Below the pieces are notes generated by a model that was given only the letters and a program-made list of their open reading frames with translations, was not told the DNA's origin and did no database searches. From assembly GCF_003852525.1 (NCBI RefSeq), contig NZ_QAJL01000004.1, positions 408,009-472,008 of the forward strand: a stretch of DNA of 64,000 nucleotides, written 5' to 3'. The translations under genes and the position numbers were made by a program. The stretch comes from Pedobacter sp. KBW06 (lineage in GTDB: Bacteria; Bacteroidota; Bacteroidia; Sphingobacteriales; Sphingobacteriaceae). Shown here in pieces: positions 24,633 to 33,178 of the stretch (position 1 is the stretch's first letter; the number at the start of each line of letters is the position of its first letter).

Positions 24633-26669
24633 TTATTTACTAAATCTTTCTTCAAATACTTTTTCCATGGCAAACATTTCATCACGTAATCTTGCAGCCA
24701 TTAGGAAATCCATTTCCTTTGCTGCCTTTGCCATGTCTTTACGTGTTTTATCAATTGACTTCTGCATTTCAGGCTTCGTCATGAACTGCACAATAGGATC
24801 CGCAGCCATACTTACTTCATCTACCTCTACATAAGCCTTGGCCCTTGCAGCGTTACCAGAGAAATCCAACACCGAAGTTTGTTCCAAGATCGCTTCCCTG
24901 CTTTTGCCCACCGTTTTAGGCGTAATGCCATGCTCCAAATTGTATTCAATTTGTCGTGCGCGGCGTCTGTTGGTTTCAGAAATTGTTCGCTCCATCGAGT
25001 CCGTGATGTTGTCGGCATACATGATTACCCTTCCCCTGTCGTTCCTTGCGGCCCTTCCAATGGTCTGAATCAGCGCCCGGTCTGAACGAAGGAATCCTTC
25101 TTTATCTGCATCCAGGATTGCCACGAGTGAAACTTCCGGCAAATCGAGTCCTTCCCTTAATAAGTTGATCCCGATCAGCACGTCAAATTCACCAAGGCGA
25201 AGTCCGCGCAGGATTTCTACCCTTTCCAGCGTTTTCACCTCAGAGTGAATGTAGCGGCATTTTATATTCAGGCGGTCCATGTATTTTGCGAGTTCCTCTG
25301 CCATTCTCTTGGTCAGTGTAGTCACCAGGACCCTGTCGCCCATTTTAATCGTTTTATCAATCTGATCCAACAGATCATCCACCTGATTTACTGCAGGTCT
25401 GATTTCAATCAGCGGATCCAGTAAACCTGTTGGCCGGATTACCTGCTCAATGACCACTCCTTCGGTTTTCTGCAATTCATAATCTGCCGGAGTTGCACTT
25501 ACATAAATCGTTTGCGGTGCAAGGCTTTCAAATTCGTCGAAATTTAAAGGCCGGTTGTCCAATGCGGAAGGCAGTCGGAAACCATATTCTACCAGCGACA
25601 TTTTACGCGACCTGTCTCCACCGTACATGGCACGGATTTGAGGTACCGTTACATGACTTTCGTCGATCACCATCAGGTAATCGTCCGGAAAATAATCCAG
25701 CAAACAGAAGGGGCGCATTCCTGGAGAACGGCCATCAAAGAAGCGGGAATAATTTTCAATTCCTGAGCAATAGCCCAGTTCTTTCATCATTTCAATATCA
25801 AAGTTCACCCTTTCTTCCAGTCTTTTGGCTTCCAGGACCTGGCGATCGCCAATCAATTGATTCTTGCGGATCTCCAGTTCTTCCTGAATCCCCCATATGG
25901 AAGAGGTAAAACGGTCTTTTGGTGTTACAAACAGGTTGGCCGGATAAATGGCCATATCTTCCAGCTTTTCCAGGGTCTTCCCGGTTACCGGATCGATTAC
26001 ACTTAACTCTTCAATATCATCACCAAAGAAAGAAATGCGGTAGGCATTATCCAGGTAAGCCGGAAAAATATCTACAGTATCTCCTTTAACGCGGAATGTT
26101 CCCCGCTTAAATTCATTAATCGTCCGGGCGTATAAAATCTCCACCAGGCTATGTAAAAAGCTATTTCTGGAGATCCTTGTACCTACAGCAAAACGGAAAA
26201 CCGATCTGGAGAAATCTTCCGGATTTCCCATACCATAGATGCAGGAAATGGAGGAAACGACAATGACATCTCTACGTCCGGACATCAATGCCGAAGTGGT
26301 CCGCAGTCTTAGCTTCTCGATTTCTTCGTTGATGCTCAGGTCTTTTTCTATATAGGTATTCGTGCTGGGCATAAATGCCTCAGGCTGATAATAATCGTAA
26401 TAGGAAACGAAATAATTGACCGCATTTTCAGGAAAAAACTGTTTAAACTCCCCGTAAAGCTGTGCCGCTAATGTTTTATTATGGCTCAGGATTAAGGTTG
26501 GTTTTTGAGTTTGTTGAATAACGTTGGCTATGGTAAAAGTTTTACCGGAACCTGTTACGCCCAGCAATGTCTGATAATTTTCTTCGTTATTTACCCCTTC
26601 TACCAGTTGTTTGATGGCACTGGGCTGGTCTCCTGTTGGCTTATAGTCTGATACAAGTTGAAATTTCAT
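24633..26669 (-). CDS. uvrB: Excinuclease ABC subunit B
   Basis: A 678-residue UvrB of normal length. Visible motifs: Walker A GVTGSGKT (about 38-45), the beta-hairpin region YYDYYQPEAFMPSTNTYIEKD, DESHVTVPQ (DEAD-like), helicase motif V GINLLREGLDLPEV, motif VI QTIGRAARN, and the C-terminal UVR domain (DKTRKDMAKAAKEMDFLMAARLRDEM). It verifies damage and loads UvrC in nucleotide excision repair. A clear promoter -7 box lies 44 bp upstream, and ywbE follows. Confidence 0.97.
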   Translation of the reverse strand: MKFQLVSDYKPTGDQPSAIKQLVEGVNNEENYQTLLGVTGSGKTFTIANVIQQTQKPTLILSHNKTLAAQLYGEFKQFFPENAVNYFVSYYDYYQPEAFMPSTNTYIEKDLSINEEIEKLRLRTTSALMSGRRDVIVVSSISCIYGMGNPEDFSRSVFRFAVGTRISRNSFLHSLVEILYARTINEFKRGTFRVKGDTVDIFPAYLDNAYRISFFGDDIEELSVIDPVTGKTLEKLEDMAIYPANLFVTPKDRFTSSIWGIQEELEIRKNQLIGDRQVLEAKRLEERVNFDIEMMKELGYCSGIENYSRFFDGRSPGMRPFCLLDYFPDDYLMVIDESHVTVPQIRAMYGGDRSRKMSLVEYGFRLPSALDNRPLNFDEFESLAPQTIYVSATPADYELQKTEGVVIEQVIRPTGLLDPLIEIRPAVNQVDDLLDQIDKTIKMGDRVLVTTLTKRMAEELAKYMDRLNIKCRYIHSEVKTLERVEILRGLRLGEFDVLIGINLLREGLDLPEVSLVAILDADKEGFLRSDRALIQTIGRAARNDRGRVIMYADNITDSMERTISETNRRRARQIEYNLEHGITPKTVGKSREAILEQTSVLDFSGNAARAKAYVEVDEVSMAADPIVQFMTKPEMQKSIDKTRKDMAKAAKEMDFLMAARLRDEMFAMEKVFEERFSK

Positions 26670-26712
26670 CTGTAGATTTTCTATTTATCGCTCACGCTCG
26701 GTTCGTAAGAAT

Positions 26713-26720
26713 CAAAGATA
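26713..26720 (-). promoter_or_regulatory. Promoter -7 box for uvrB
   Basis: Minus strand TATCTTTG, a full match to TAnnTTTG, with the uvrB ATG at 26669; the leader would be about 37 nt. I see no obvious SOS-box palindrome next to it. Confidence 0.6.
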
Positions 26721-26901
26721 AGGAATTATTTATGCGGATTAACCTTTCGCTGCATAGCTTATGTTTCTGCCATCCGGTTCTTCAAACAAAAGATCGACCA
26801 CCAAAATGCATGCCGTAATCAAACTATTGACGAAGCTCATTCTTGTGACGAACAACAAAATTCTGTTTCCGTCACTGTGCTTATGCGATTTGAATTGTCT
26901 T
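26721..26901. other. Intergenic stretch with no recognisable gene
   Basis: Short frames occur on both strands, but none has a recognisable motif or a plausible length. The sequence lies between the uvrB promoter and the large palindrome. Confidence 0.5.
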
Positions 26902-27067
26902 CGTATACGCTCTATACACGCTCTATACACGCTCTTAGGTTGAAAGGTAGTTGAGAGGTAGTTAGAAGGTAGTTGAGAGGTAGTTGAAAGGTTATTTAGC
27001 CTTTCAACTACCTCTCAACTACCTTTCAATCCCCTTCCAACCTAAGAGCGTGTATAGAGCGTATACG
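26902..27067. repeat. 166-bp imperfect palindrome with 11-bp tandem units
   Basis: The outermost 22 bp (26902-26923 and 27046-27067) are perfect inverted repeats. An overlapping 24-bp pair matches too (26919-26942 with 27038-27061). The apex is a perfect 24-bp stem (26968-26991 with 27000-27023) around an 8-nt TTATTTAG loop. The left arm holds four 11-bp units, GGTAGTTGAGA and variants, from 26946 to 26989; the right arm holds about two and a half in reverse. The left arm is longer by one unit of each repeat type. It lies between uvrB and a gene relic, with no coding potential. Confidence 0.85.
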
Positions 27068-27094
27068 GAGGATGTGAGGTACCTATAGGAATAA

Positions 27095-27247
27095 GAAAAA
27101 AACAGCTTCAGGACCGCGATCGTTTTACTGAAAAGCCTGGGCTTTAAAGAAGAGGAATATTTCAAAGACAGTGTGTTTTCAGATAGTAAATGGATTAGTG
27201 TTGAGACGCAGGAGCACTGCTATCCCTTTCACTTTTTGACCACTTAA
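27095..27247 (+). pseudogene. Relic of a GNAT-like acetyltransferase C-terminus
   Basis: An open frame with no start codon reads RTAIVLLKSLGFKEEEYFKD then SVFSDSKWISVETQEH and ends HFLTT before a TAA. The LKSLGFKEEEYFKDSVFSDSKW pattern resembles the last beta-alpha part of GNAT N-acetyltransferases (xxLLExLGFxxEGxxR). Stops precede it at 27092 and no N-terminal half is found upstream, where the 166-bp palindrome sits. I read it as the tail of a gene that was disrupted or deleted. The family assignment is tentative. Confidence 0.42.
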
Positions 27248-27326
27248 TTATTTCAGATACATTGAAATCCCGGCTGAGGAACTCAAGGTTTTAAGCCAAT
27301 CAGAAAAAATCCCCCGGGAATAAAAA

Positions 27327-27355
27327 CTCCCCTGGACGGGGATTGTCCAGAGGAG
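27327..27355 (-). terminator. Intrinsic terminator of the SusCD operon
   Basis: An 11-bp stem (27327-27337 with 27345-27355) whose single DNA mismatch becomes a G-U wobble only in the minus-strand RNA. It is followed on that strand by TTTTTATT. It lies 16 bp after the DUF4369 gene. Confidence 0.75.
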
Positions 27356-27371
27356 GGTATTAGGGGGGGTA

Positions 27372-28082
27372 TTATTGTTTTGCAGCAAGTATTCTTGCGG
27401 CAAATTCTTTTCCGGGCCTGCTGTCCCTAAGCGGAACAGAAAGGCTGTTGTACAAGGTTTCGGCTTCTGTTACATTCAATTTTTTGCCTGCCGATTCTTC
27501 CAGCGCAATTAAGCTGAAATAAGAATTGGGGTTGGCCTTTATAAATTCCTTTTGCAGTACTTTCCTGTCCTCAAATGCTTTTCTAAAGCGTAGTTCCAGG
27601 CCCTTCATAAAGGCCGGGTCTTTCTTGGTTTCATCGGTAGCAAGTTCATACTCTTCGTTGATCTTTGACATCAGGAGTTTAGGTGCATCCAGGAATTGTT
27701 CATACCTTTTATGTTCTTTATTCAATGGAGACCCTTTCACTTCTGCATGTTTTAGAGAATCGGCAGATTGCATGGTAATCACTCCCTTTTCAAGAAACAA
27801 GGAAGTCATATCTGCATTTTCCCCGACGTTCTCCTGGCCCAGCCCCTGATGATCCAGCAATAGCTTTGCCTGTACGGGTTCTGACAGTTTTCCTTTGAAC
27901 TCAAACTGCCCGTTTTTAACATTTACTGAATCCAGGATATGGGTTCCGTTTGCGGTATAACTGATATAGGCCCTTGCCGCAGCAGGTACTTTATCCACCT
28001 TTATTTTTAGGGAAAAGGCTTGATCCTGCGCAAATAACATTGCCGGAACACACAGGCCTATAGTTAACATGATTTTTTTCAT
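27372..28082 (-). CDS. DUF4369 protein lacking the usual thioredoxin domain
   Basis: A 236-residue periplasmic protein with a signal peptide (MKKIMLTIGLCVPAMLFAQ) and a DUF4369 domain (about residues 25-110), then a helical region with EYELATDETKK and LELRFRKAFEDRKVLQKEFIKANPNSYFSLIALEE. In most relatives this layout is followed by a TlpA/ResA-like redoxin domain; here the protein stops at KEFAARILAAKQ, with the terminator close behind. No CxxC is present. It is last in the sigma-FecR-SusCD operon. I use ATG 28082, because the frame upstream needs a TTG. Confidence 0.8.
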   Translation of the reverse strand: MKKIMLTIGLCVPAMLFAQDQAFSLKIKVDKVPAAARAYISYTANGTHILDSVNVKNGQFEFKGKLSEPVQAKLLLDHQGLGQENVGENADMTSLFLEKGVITMQSADSLKHAEVKGSPLNKEHKRYEQFLDAPKLLMSKINEEYELATDETKKDPAFMKGLELRFRKAFEDRKVLQKEFIKANPNSYFSLIALEESAGKKLNVTEAETLYNSLSVPLRDSRPGKEFAARILAAKQ

Positions 28083-28103
28083 CGTTATTTTTTTAATGGC
28101 CAA

Positions 28104-29444
28104 TTACCTTACATTTTGTGCTATTCCAGATTTTCTGATGATCTGATCAGGAATAGGCAATGCATATTTCGGATCATTTGGTGGTAACACATATTCCTTA
28201 CCTCCCCCACTGCGTTTTAAAGTCAGGGCAAATTCAGGTTCTTTATTCAGACGTTTTAAATCCATCCATCGGGTTCCCCTAAGTACCAGTTCTTTTCTTC
28301 TTTCCTTAAGGATTAAGCGCAGCGCGGCTGATTGATCAGCCACCGTTAAAGAAACAAAACCTCTGATCCGTTTTTTCAGCAAGGTATTCAGGTCCTCCAT
28401 CGCCTCAGTCACTTTGTTTGCTCTTGCAGCCGACTCTGCCCTGTTCAGGTACATTTCGTCCGTTGCTACTCCTGTAAAATACGCGTAACTGCCATCGTAA
28501 CTTCCTTTAAAACCCATCGACCCATCTCTGTTTTCTTCAAAGAAAACAGTCTTCCGGTAATCATTATTTGGGTAGAGGTCGTATAAGGACTCGTCAATCA
28601 CAGGCGTAAACGGAACTTCCATGGAGAAGAACATGATAATTTCCGGATTGGTGATTCCCGGCAAAGGATAAAACTCAGTATCATCCAAATCTGCATAATC
28701 TATCAGTTGATTGTTCAGCTGTAAAGCAGCGTCAGCATACTTTCCGGCATTCGGATAATCGCGCATGGCCAGGTACACCCTTGATAAATAAGCATAGGCA
28801 GCTGCCTTCGAAGGACGGATATTGTGTGCTGCATTTGCAGGCAATAAATCTGCGGCCTGTTTCAGGTCATTTAAGATCCTGTCGTAGGTCTCCTGAATAC
28901 TGGGCCTGGTTGTTTTTACATTAAAATCGGAAGTCATCGTTAATGGAATCCCCGGATCAGTCGTTGCAGAAGCAGGGTCATATGCCTTCGCCCAGTTCAG
29001 GGCAACCTCAAAAAAGGCCCTTCCACGGAAGAATAAGGCAGAGCCTCTTACATTGTTCCAGCTTTGCTCATTAAAGCCGGTCTTACCGATCTTTTCAGTT
29101 CCTTCAATAGAAACATTGGCAATAAACACCTGCGTATAGCTGGAAGACCAGTCGTTGCCATTCACATCCGAGAAGCTTTTGTCTTGCCAGGTGTATAGAT
29201 TACGTCCTTCCACACTGAGGCGGTTGTAAGCATCCTCGCTTAATGAATAATCGTCTGAGCTAACAAATCCAGCAATATTGGAGGATAGGTTCAGTTCGAA
29301 ATTACCATCTAAAAGTGTTTGATAATCTTCCAATGACTTTGGCACGAGTAATTTTTTATCCGGTTTTTCGTCCAGAAATTTCTTACAGGAGCCAAGTGTA
29401 GTCAAGATGGCCAGTAACAGTATATATAAATTAATATTTTTCAT
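28104..29444 (-). CDS. SusD/RagB family outer-membrane lipoprotein
   Basis: A 446-residue protein with a lipobox (LTTLGSC) that places it on the outer membrane, and the SusD opening KKFLDEKPDKKLLVPKSLEDYQTLLDG. The TPR-like helices (SKAAAYAYLSRVYLAMRDYPNAGKYAD) and the final RKELVLRGTRWMDLKRLNK are standard. It binds the ligand as a lid over its SusC partner, encoded 18 bp upstream. It is on the short side for SusD proteins. The ligand is unknown; no glycosidase is in the operon, so the substrate might be a peptide or a small metabolite. Confidence 0.92.
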   Translation of the reverse strand: MKNINLYILLLAILTTLGSCKKFLDEKPDKKLLVPKSLEDYQTLLDGNFELNLSSNIAGFVSSDDYSLSEDAYNRLSVEGRNLYTWQDKSFSDVNGNDWSSSYTQVFIANVSIEGTEKIGKTGFNEQSWNNVRGSALFFRGRAFFEVALNWAKAYDPASATTDPGIPLTMTSDFNVKTTRPSIQETYDRILNDLKQAADLLPANAAHNIRPSKAAAYAYLSRVYLAMRDYPNAGKYADAALQLNNQLIDYADLDDTEFYPLPGITNPEIIMFFSMEVPFTPVIDESLYDLYPNNDYRKTVFFEENRDGSMGFKGSYDGSYAYFTGVATDEMYLNRAESAARANKVTEAMEDLNTLLKKRIRGFVSLTVADQSAALRLILKERRKELVLRGTRWMDLKRLNKEPEFALTLKRSGGGKEYVLPPNDPKYALPIPDQIIRKSGIAQNVR

Positions 29445-29462
29445 CTTATTCTTTATTATTGA

Positions 29463-32400
29463 TTAAAAATCCGCCTTTAATCCAAACGAGAAGCTCGCTC
29501 TTGGGTTAAAAGTATTGTTATACTCAGGGTCTATCCCGAACTTGTTTGCCTTCCATAAAATCCCAAGGTTACTTCCGTTGGCAAAAAATTGCACTTGCTC
29601 TACCGGTAATTTCGACCAGTGGCTTTTCTTTAAGCTATAAGCAAGGTTGACAAACTGAAGGCGGATATGATCGGCTTTGCTGACCAGAATTTCCGACATG
29701 TTATAAAAACCACTTCTATCGGCATTATTGGGATAAACTAATGAAGGCACGTTGGTATGTTTTTCGTCGCCAGGTTGTTGCCAGCGCTGCGCATAATCTG
29801 CATGCCCTCCGTTGCCTGTACTGGACAACAATGTCGTATAGTTTACCGATTGTCTCCGGAAATAGTGTCCCATTTTAAAGTTGATGTTAACCGTCAGTGA
29901 CAATTCCTTCCAGCTTACCGTATTCATAAAATTACCAAAGACCGTTGGGGTAGAAGAACCGGAAAAGACCATATCTGAAATCTTACTGTTCGCACCTATA
30001 AATCCTTTATAGTCTTTTGAGACCTGGCCATTCAAATAACCCTGAGGGTCGCCTGTAAGTGGGTCTAATCCCGCCCATCTATGGGATACGATTGCAAAAA
30101 CCGGTTGTCCTACCAGCGGCAGAGGGGCCAGTTTCAGACCATCATTTACGTAATCACCTCCACTGGTACTTCTCAACAAATATTTAGTCACCTTATTGGT
30201 ATTATAGCTGAAGTTCAACTGCTGCGACCATTTAAATGTGCGGTTGATAAGATTGGCCCTCAACTCCACGTCGATTCCATTTCCAACCATATCTGCCACA
30301 TTTCTGGTGATTCTGGCAACTCCGGTAGTGGTATAATCCATATCATCCGTTCCAAAAAGGTCCCGCCCTTTTTTATGGTAATATTCAATGCTTCCCGAAA
30401 GCACATTATTGATCAGCCCGAAATCAGCACCGATATTGAACATATTTACCCTTTCCCAGCGAAGCTCGTTATTAGGAAACTGGCTGATGACAGACTGAGG
30501 AAATCCGGTATAAAAAGCAGATCCGGCACTTTGCAAGGTAAGCACAGCCGTCTTTCTGCTATCCAGGTTTCCGCTGGCACCGTATGTTGTCCTTAATTTT
30601 AAATAAGGTAAAAACGAAAGGTTGTAAAACGATTCCTCAGAAAGGTTCCAGGAAGCTCCGGCAGACCATAAAGGGACACCTTTTTCATTCGTTTTTACCC
30701 CAAACAGATTGGACATATCTTTACGCACACTTCCCGAAAGGGTATATTTATTTTTATAGGTATAGGCCGCATTTCCGAACAGGGAAACGAAGTTATTCAG
30801 CAATTCATCGGCTGTTAGCCTTTGTGGAAGAAACTGGTTACTTCCGGAAATAAAATCCGGATAAGCATTCATGAAATCAGGCTTTCCGGACCTCAGGTTA
30901 TCGTCATCATAACCATAAGTAGTATAGCCATTTATCGCGGTGGAAATCTGTCTTACTTCAGTTCCTGCTAATACTACCATCTGATGATCGCCAACCTTTT
31001 TGTTATAATTTAACTGGAAACGGCCATTCTGAGAAACCATACTTTGGGCATCCCGGGTCAGTATCGCTCCGTATGGAGCGTTGTAGGTCATCACACCTGT
31101 CTTCCTGTTCAGTTTCGAAAAGGAGTTCAATAAATCTCTGGTTTCAAAACTACCCAGGTCCTTGAGCAGGTTTGTTTTCCTTTGCTGATTTTCGTATTGA
31201 TATTTAAGGTCCAGATTCAGGTCTTTAGTCAGTTCATAGTTCAGGCCAACATTTGCCATGATACTTTGAAGGTTCACTTTGGTCACATTATGTTTATAAT
31301 TTTCCAGCGGATAAAGTTTCCAGTCCATCAATTTACCCATTCCAGCGGTATCCGTATAGGTTTTCCGATACACATGAAAAGGAATTGCATTTCCCGCCTC
31401 ATCTGCCAGTTGGGTATAAGGATACATTTTTTTTGCGCCAAGGCTATTCACCTTATAAGCAGAATTTCCTGATGTCGTATTGCTGTTGGTATAATAAAGC
31501 GAGGTGCTGATCTGTAATTTATCTACCGGCCTGAAGGCATTTGCGGCACGGAGGTTAATGCGATCGTACTTTTCAGAAAGTACAGACAAATTCCTATCGT
31601 ACCCTCCGGAGATCGCATAAGTCATTTTTTCTGCTCCCCCCTGCAAATTCAGTGCATACTGCTGGTTGACCGATGCTTTATACATGTATTTGGAAATTTG
31701 ATTTCTGGCGTCAATTCCCCTCAGTGCATCAATTCCGGACTTCGCTTGTGCATCTGTGATCTTTTTATCCCTTGCTGCGATCAGTAATTCTATCACCTCC
31801 GACAAGCCTGGCTTCTTTTTATCGTTCTCCTGTACTTTATAGGCACCTGCTGCAAACATTTTCTGCTCGAAGTCGATAAAATCACTCGTACTCATCTGCT
31901 TAAGATCAAAAAGATCCGGTTTACCGGTAACCGTGACATTGGAGTTGAACTGAATCTTCAATGGCTGATTGTACCTTCCTTTTTTGGTCACGATGACAAT
32001 CACACCATTTCCGGCCCTGGCTCCCCAGATGGAGGAAGCAGCCGCATCTTTCAGGATGCTCACACTTTCAATGTCATTCGGATTAATATTGTTGATATCC
32101 CCTTCGTAAGGAAAATTATCCAGTACAATTAGTGGTGCCATTGAACCGTTAATGGTACTCAGCCCACGTACCGTTAATTTGGGTCTGTCTTGCTCCTTGT
32201 CAAAAGAAACACTGTTCGTAACTCCATCCAGACGGTCCAGGATATTCACTCCAACCTGTTTATTCAGTGTCGCATTGTCAATCAGTGTGAAGGAACCTGT
32301 AGCCCTTTCTTTAGGGATTTGCTGATAACCGGTATTGACCATTACCTGCACTTCTTCCAGCTCGCCTGCTTTTACCTCAAGCTGGATGGAAGGCTTTAAT

Positions 32401-32996
32401 TTTAGTGCCGAAGCACTGATTTCTTTGGTTTGATAACCGATGTAAAAGACCTGTAGAATGGCATTTTCTTCTATATTGTTCAGTTGAAACTCCCCATTTT
32501 CGTTAGTCAGAACCGTACGCTCTGTTCCTTTGATTTTGATGGTGGCTTTTGGAAGGCCTTGTCCGCTTTCGTCGAGGACCCTCCCGCTGACATCAATTGC
32601 CGCCATATACGCGACAACTTTATCAATGATCGATTTCTCTTTGACACGGATAACAATACTTTTATCCTCTATCGCATAAGACAAGTCCTGTTTTTGAAGG
32701 CATAAGTTCATCACCTCTTCCAGGGTGGTATTCTTAAAATTAACGTCCATGCGTTTCTGCGCATTCAGACCTTTATCCGCATAAAAAACATGATAACCCG
32801 TCTGTTTGGAGATCTCTCTAAAAATTTGTTCCAGGCTTACCTGTTTTTTGCTCAAGGTTATTTTCTGTGCAAATCCGGCAGCACTCACCTGTAACAAGCT
32901 GACGGTCAATATAATTATGATTAATTTCACAATTAATAGGAATTTGGTTGGCAGCCAGGAGCATAGCATGCCTAGGTTAAAAGCTTTTAATTTCAT
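29463..32996 (-). CDS. SusC/RagA TonB-dependent transporter with STN domain
   Basis: A 1177-residue outer-membrane receptor. After a signal region (residues about 20-43) comes an STN signalling domain (QKITLSKKQVSLEQIFREIS), then a carboxypeptidase-regulatory-like domain (about 135-210), the SusC plug (ATGSFTLIDNATLN, LTVRGLSTINGSMAPLIVLD), and a barrel ending in FSFGLKADF. The STN domain passes substrate binding to the FecR anti-sigma factor, whose gene lies upstream together with the ECF sigma gene. This makes it a self-regulating uptake system. It pairs with the SusD encoded 18 bp downstream. Confidence 0.95.
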   Translation of the reverse strand: MKLKAFNLGMLCSWLPTKFLLIVKLIIIILTVSLLQVSAAGFAQKITLSKKQVSLEQIFREISKQTGYHVFYADKGLNAQKRMDVNFKNTTLEEVMNLCLQKQDLSYAIEDKSIVIRVKEKSIIDKVVAYMAAIDVSGRVLDESGQGLPKATIKIKGTERTVLTNENGEFQLNNIEENAILQVFYIGYQTKEISASALKLKPSIQLEVKAGELEEVQVMVNTGYQQIPKERATGSFTLIDNATLNKQVGVNILDRLDGVTNSVSFDKEQDRPKLTVRGLSTINGSMAPLIVLDNFPYEGDINNINPNDIESVSILKDAAASSIWGARAGNGVIVIVTKKGRYNQPLKIQFNSNVTVTGKPDLFDLKQMSTSDFIDFEQKMFAAGAYKVQENDKKKPGLSEVIELLIAARDKKITDAQAKSGIDALRGIDARNQISKYMYKASVNQQYALNLQGGAEKMTYAISGGYDRNLSVLSEKYDRINLRAANAFRPVDKLQISTSLYYTNSNTTSGNSAYKVNSLGAKKMYPYTQLADEAGNAIPFHVYRKTYTDTAGMGKLMDWKLYPLENYKHNVTKVNLQSIMANVGLNYELTKDLNLDLKYQYENQQRKTNLLKDLGSFETRDLLNSFSKLNRKTGVMTYNAPYGAILTRDAQSMVSQNGRFQLNYNKKVGDHQMVVLAGTEVRQISTAINGYTTYGYDDDNLRSGKPDFMNAYPDFISGSNQFLPQRLTADELLNNFVSLFGNAAYTYKNKYTLSGSVRKDMSNLFGVKTNEKGVPLWSAGASWNLSEESFYNLSFLPYLKLRTTYGASGNLDSRKTAVLTLQSAGSAFYTGFPQSVISQFPNNELRWERVNMFNIGADFGLINNVLSGSIEYYHKKGRDLFGTDDMDYTTTGVARITRNVADMVGNGIDVELRANLINRTFKWSQQLNFSYNTNKVTKYLLRSTSGGDYVNDGLKLAPLPLVGQPVFAIVSHRWAGLDPLTGDPQGYLNGQVSKDYKGFIGANSKISDMVFSGSSTPTVFGNFMNTVSWKELSLTVNINFKMGHYFRRQSVNYTTLLSSTGNGGHADYAQRWQQPGDEKHTNVPSLVYPNNADRSGFYNMSEILVSKADHIRLQFVNLAYSLKKSHWSKLPVEQVQFFANGSNLGILWKANKFGIDPEYNNTFNPRASFSFGLKADF

Positions 32997-33047
32997 AGTT
33001 TTGGTTTAGTTGGGTTAATGCCCGGAGTGGGTGCGATCTTATTTCTC

Positions 33048-33114
33048 CCGGTGTTAAAACCGGAAGGGGTTAACTCAATCGTATAGCCGGATAGTGTTCG
33101 TAGCACGATCCGGC
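33048..33114. other. Structured FecR-SusC intercistronic region
   Basis: The gap 32997-33178 holds a hairpin GCCGGAT/ATCCGGC (33086-33092 with 33108-33114) with a T5 tract on the plus side, and a small CCGGT/ACCGG hairpin (33048-33052 with 33059-33063). For the minus-strand operon the larger hairpin has an A-tract before it and no U-tract after it. It may terminate antisense transcripts or mark an mRNA processing site. Confidence 0.5.
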
Positions 33115-33178
33115 CTTTTTATTGATTAACCTGTTGTGATAGGTAGATGGTTAAGGTAGATTTCTCTTCATATTTGAT

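Noticed and set aside
26946..26989. Four 11-bp direct repeats that could look like a short CRISPR or tandem array
   Set aside because: The units are far too short, have no spacers and lie inside a palindrome; there are no cas genes.
30081..30596. A 171-residue frame antisense to the SusC gene
   Set aside because: It is the complement of a well-supported receptor gene and has no recognisable domain. Similar long antisense frames at 9148-9606 and 44968-45489 were rejected for the same reason.
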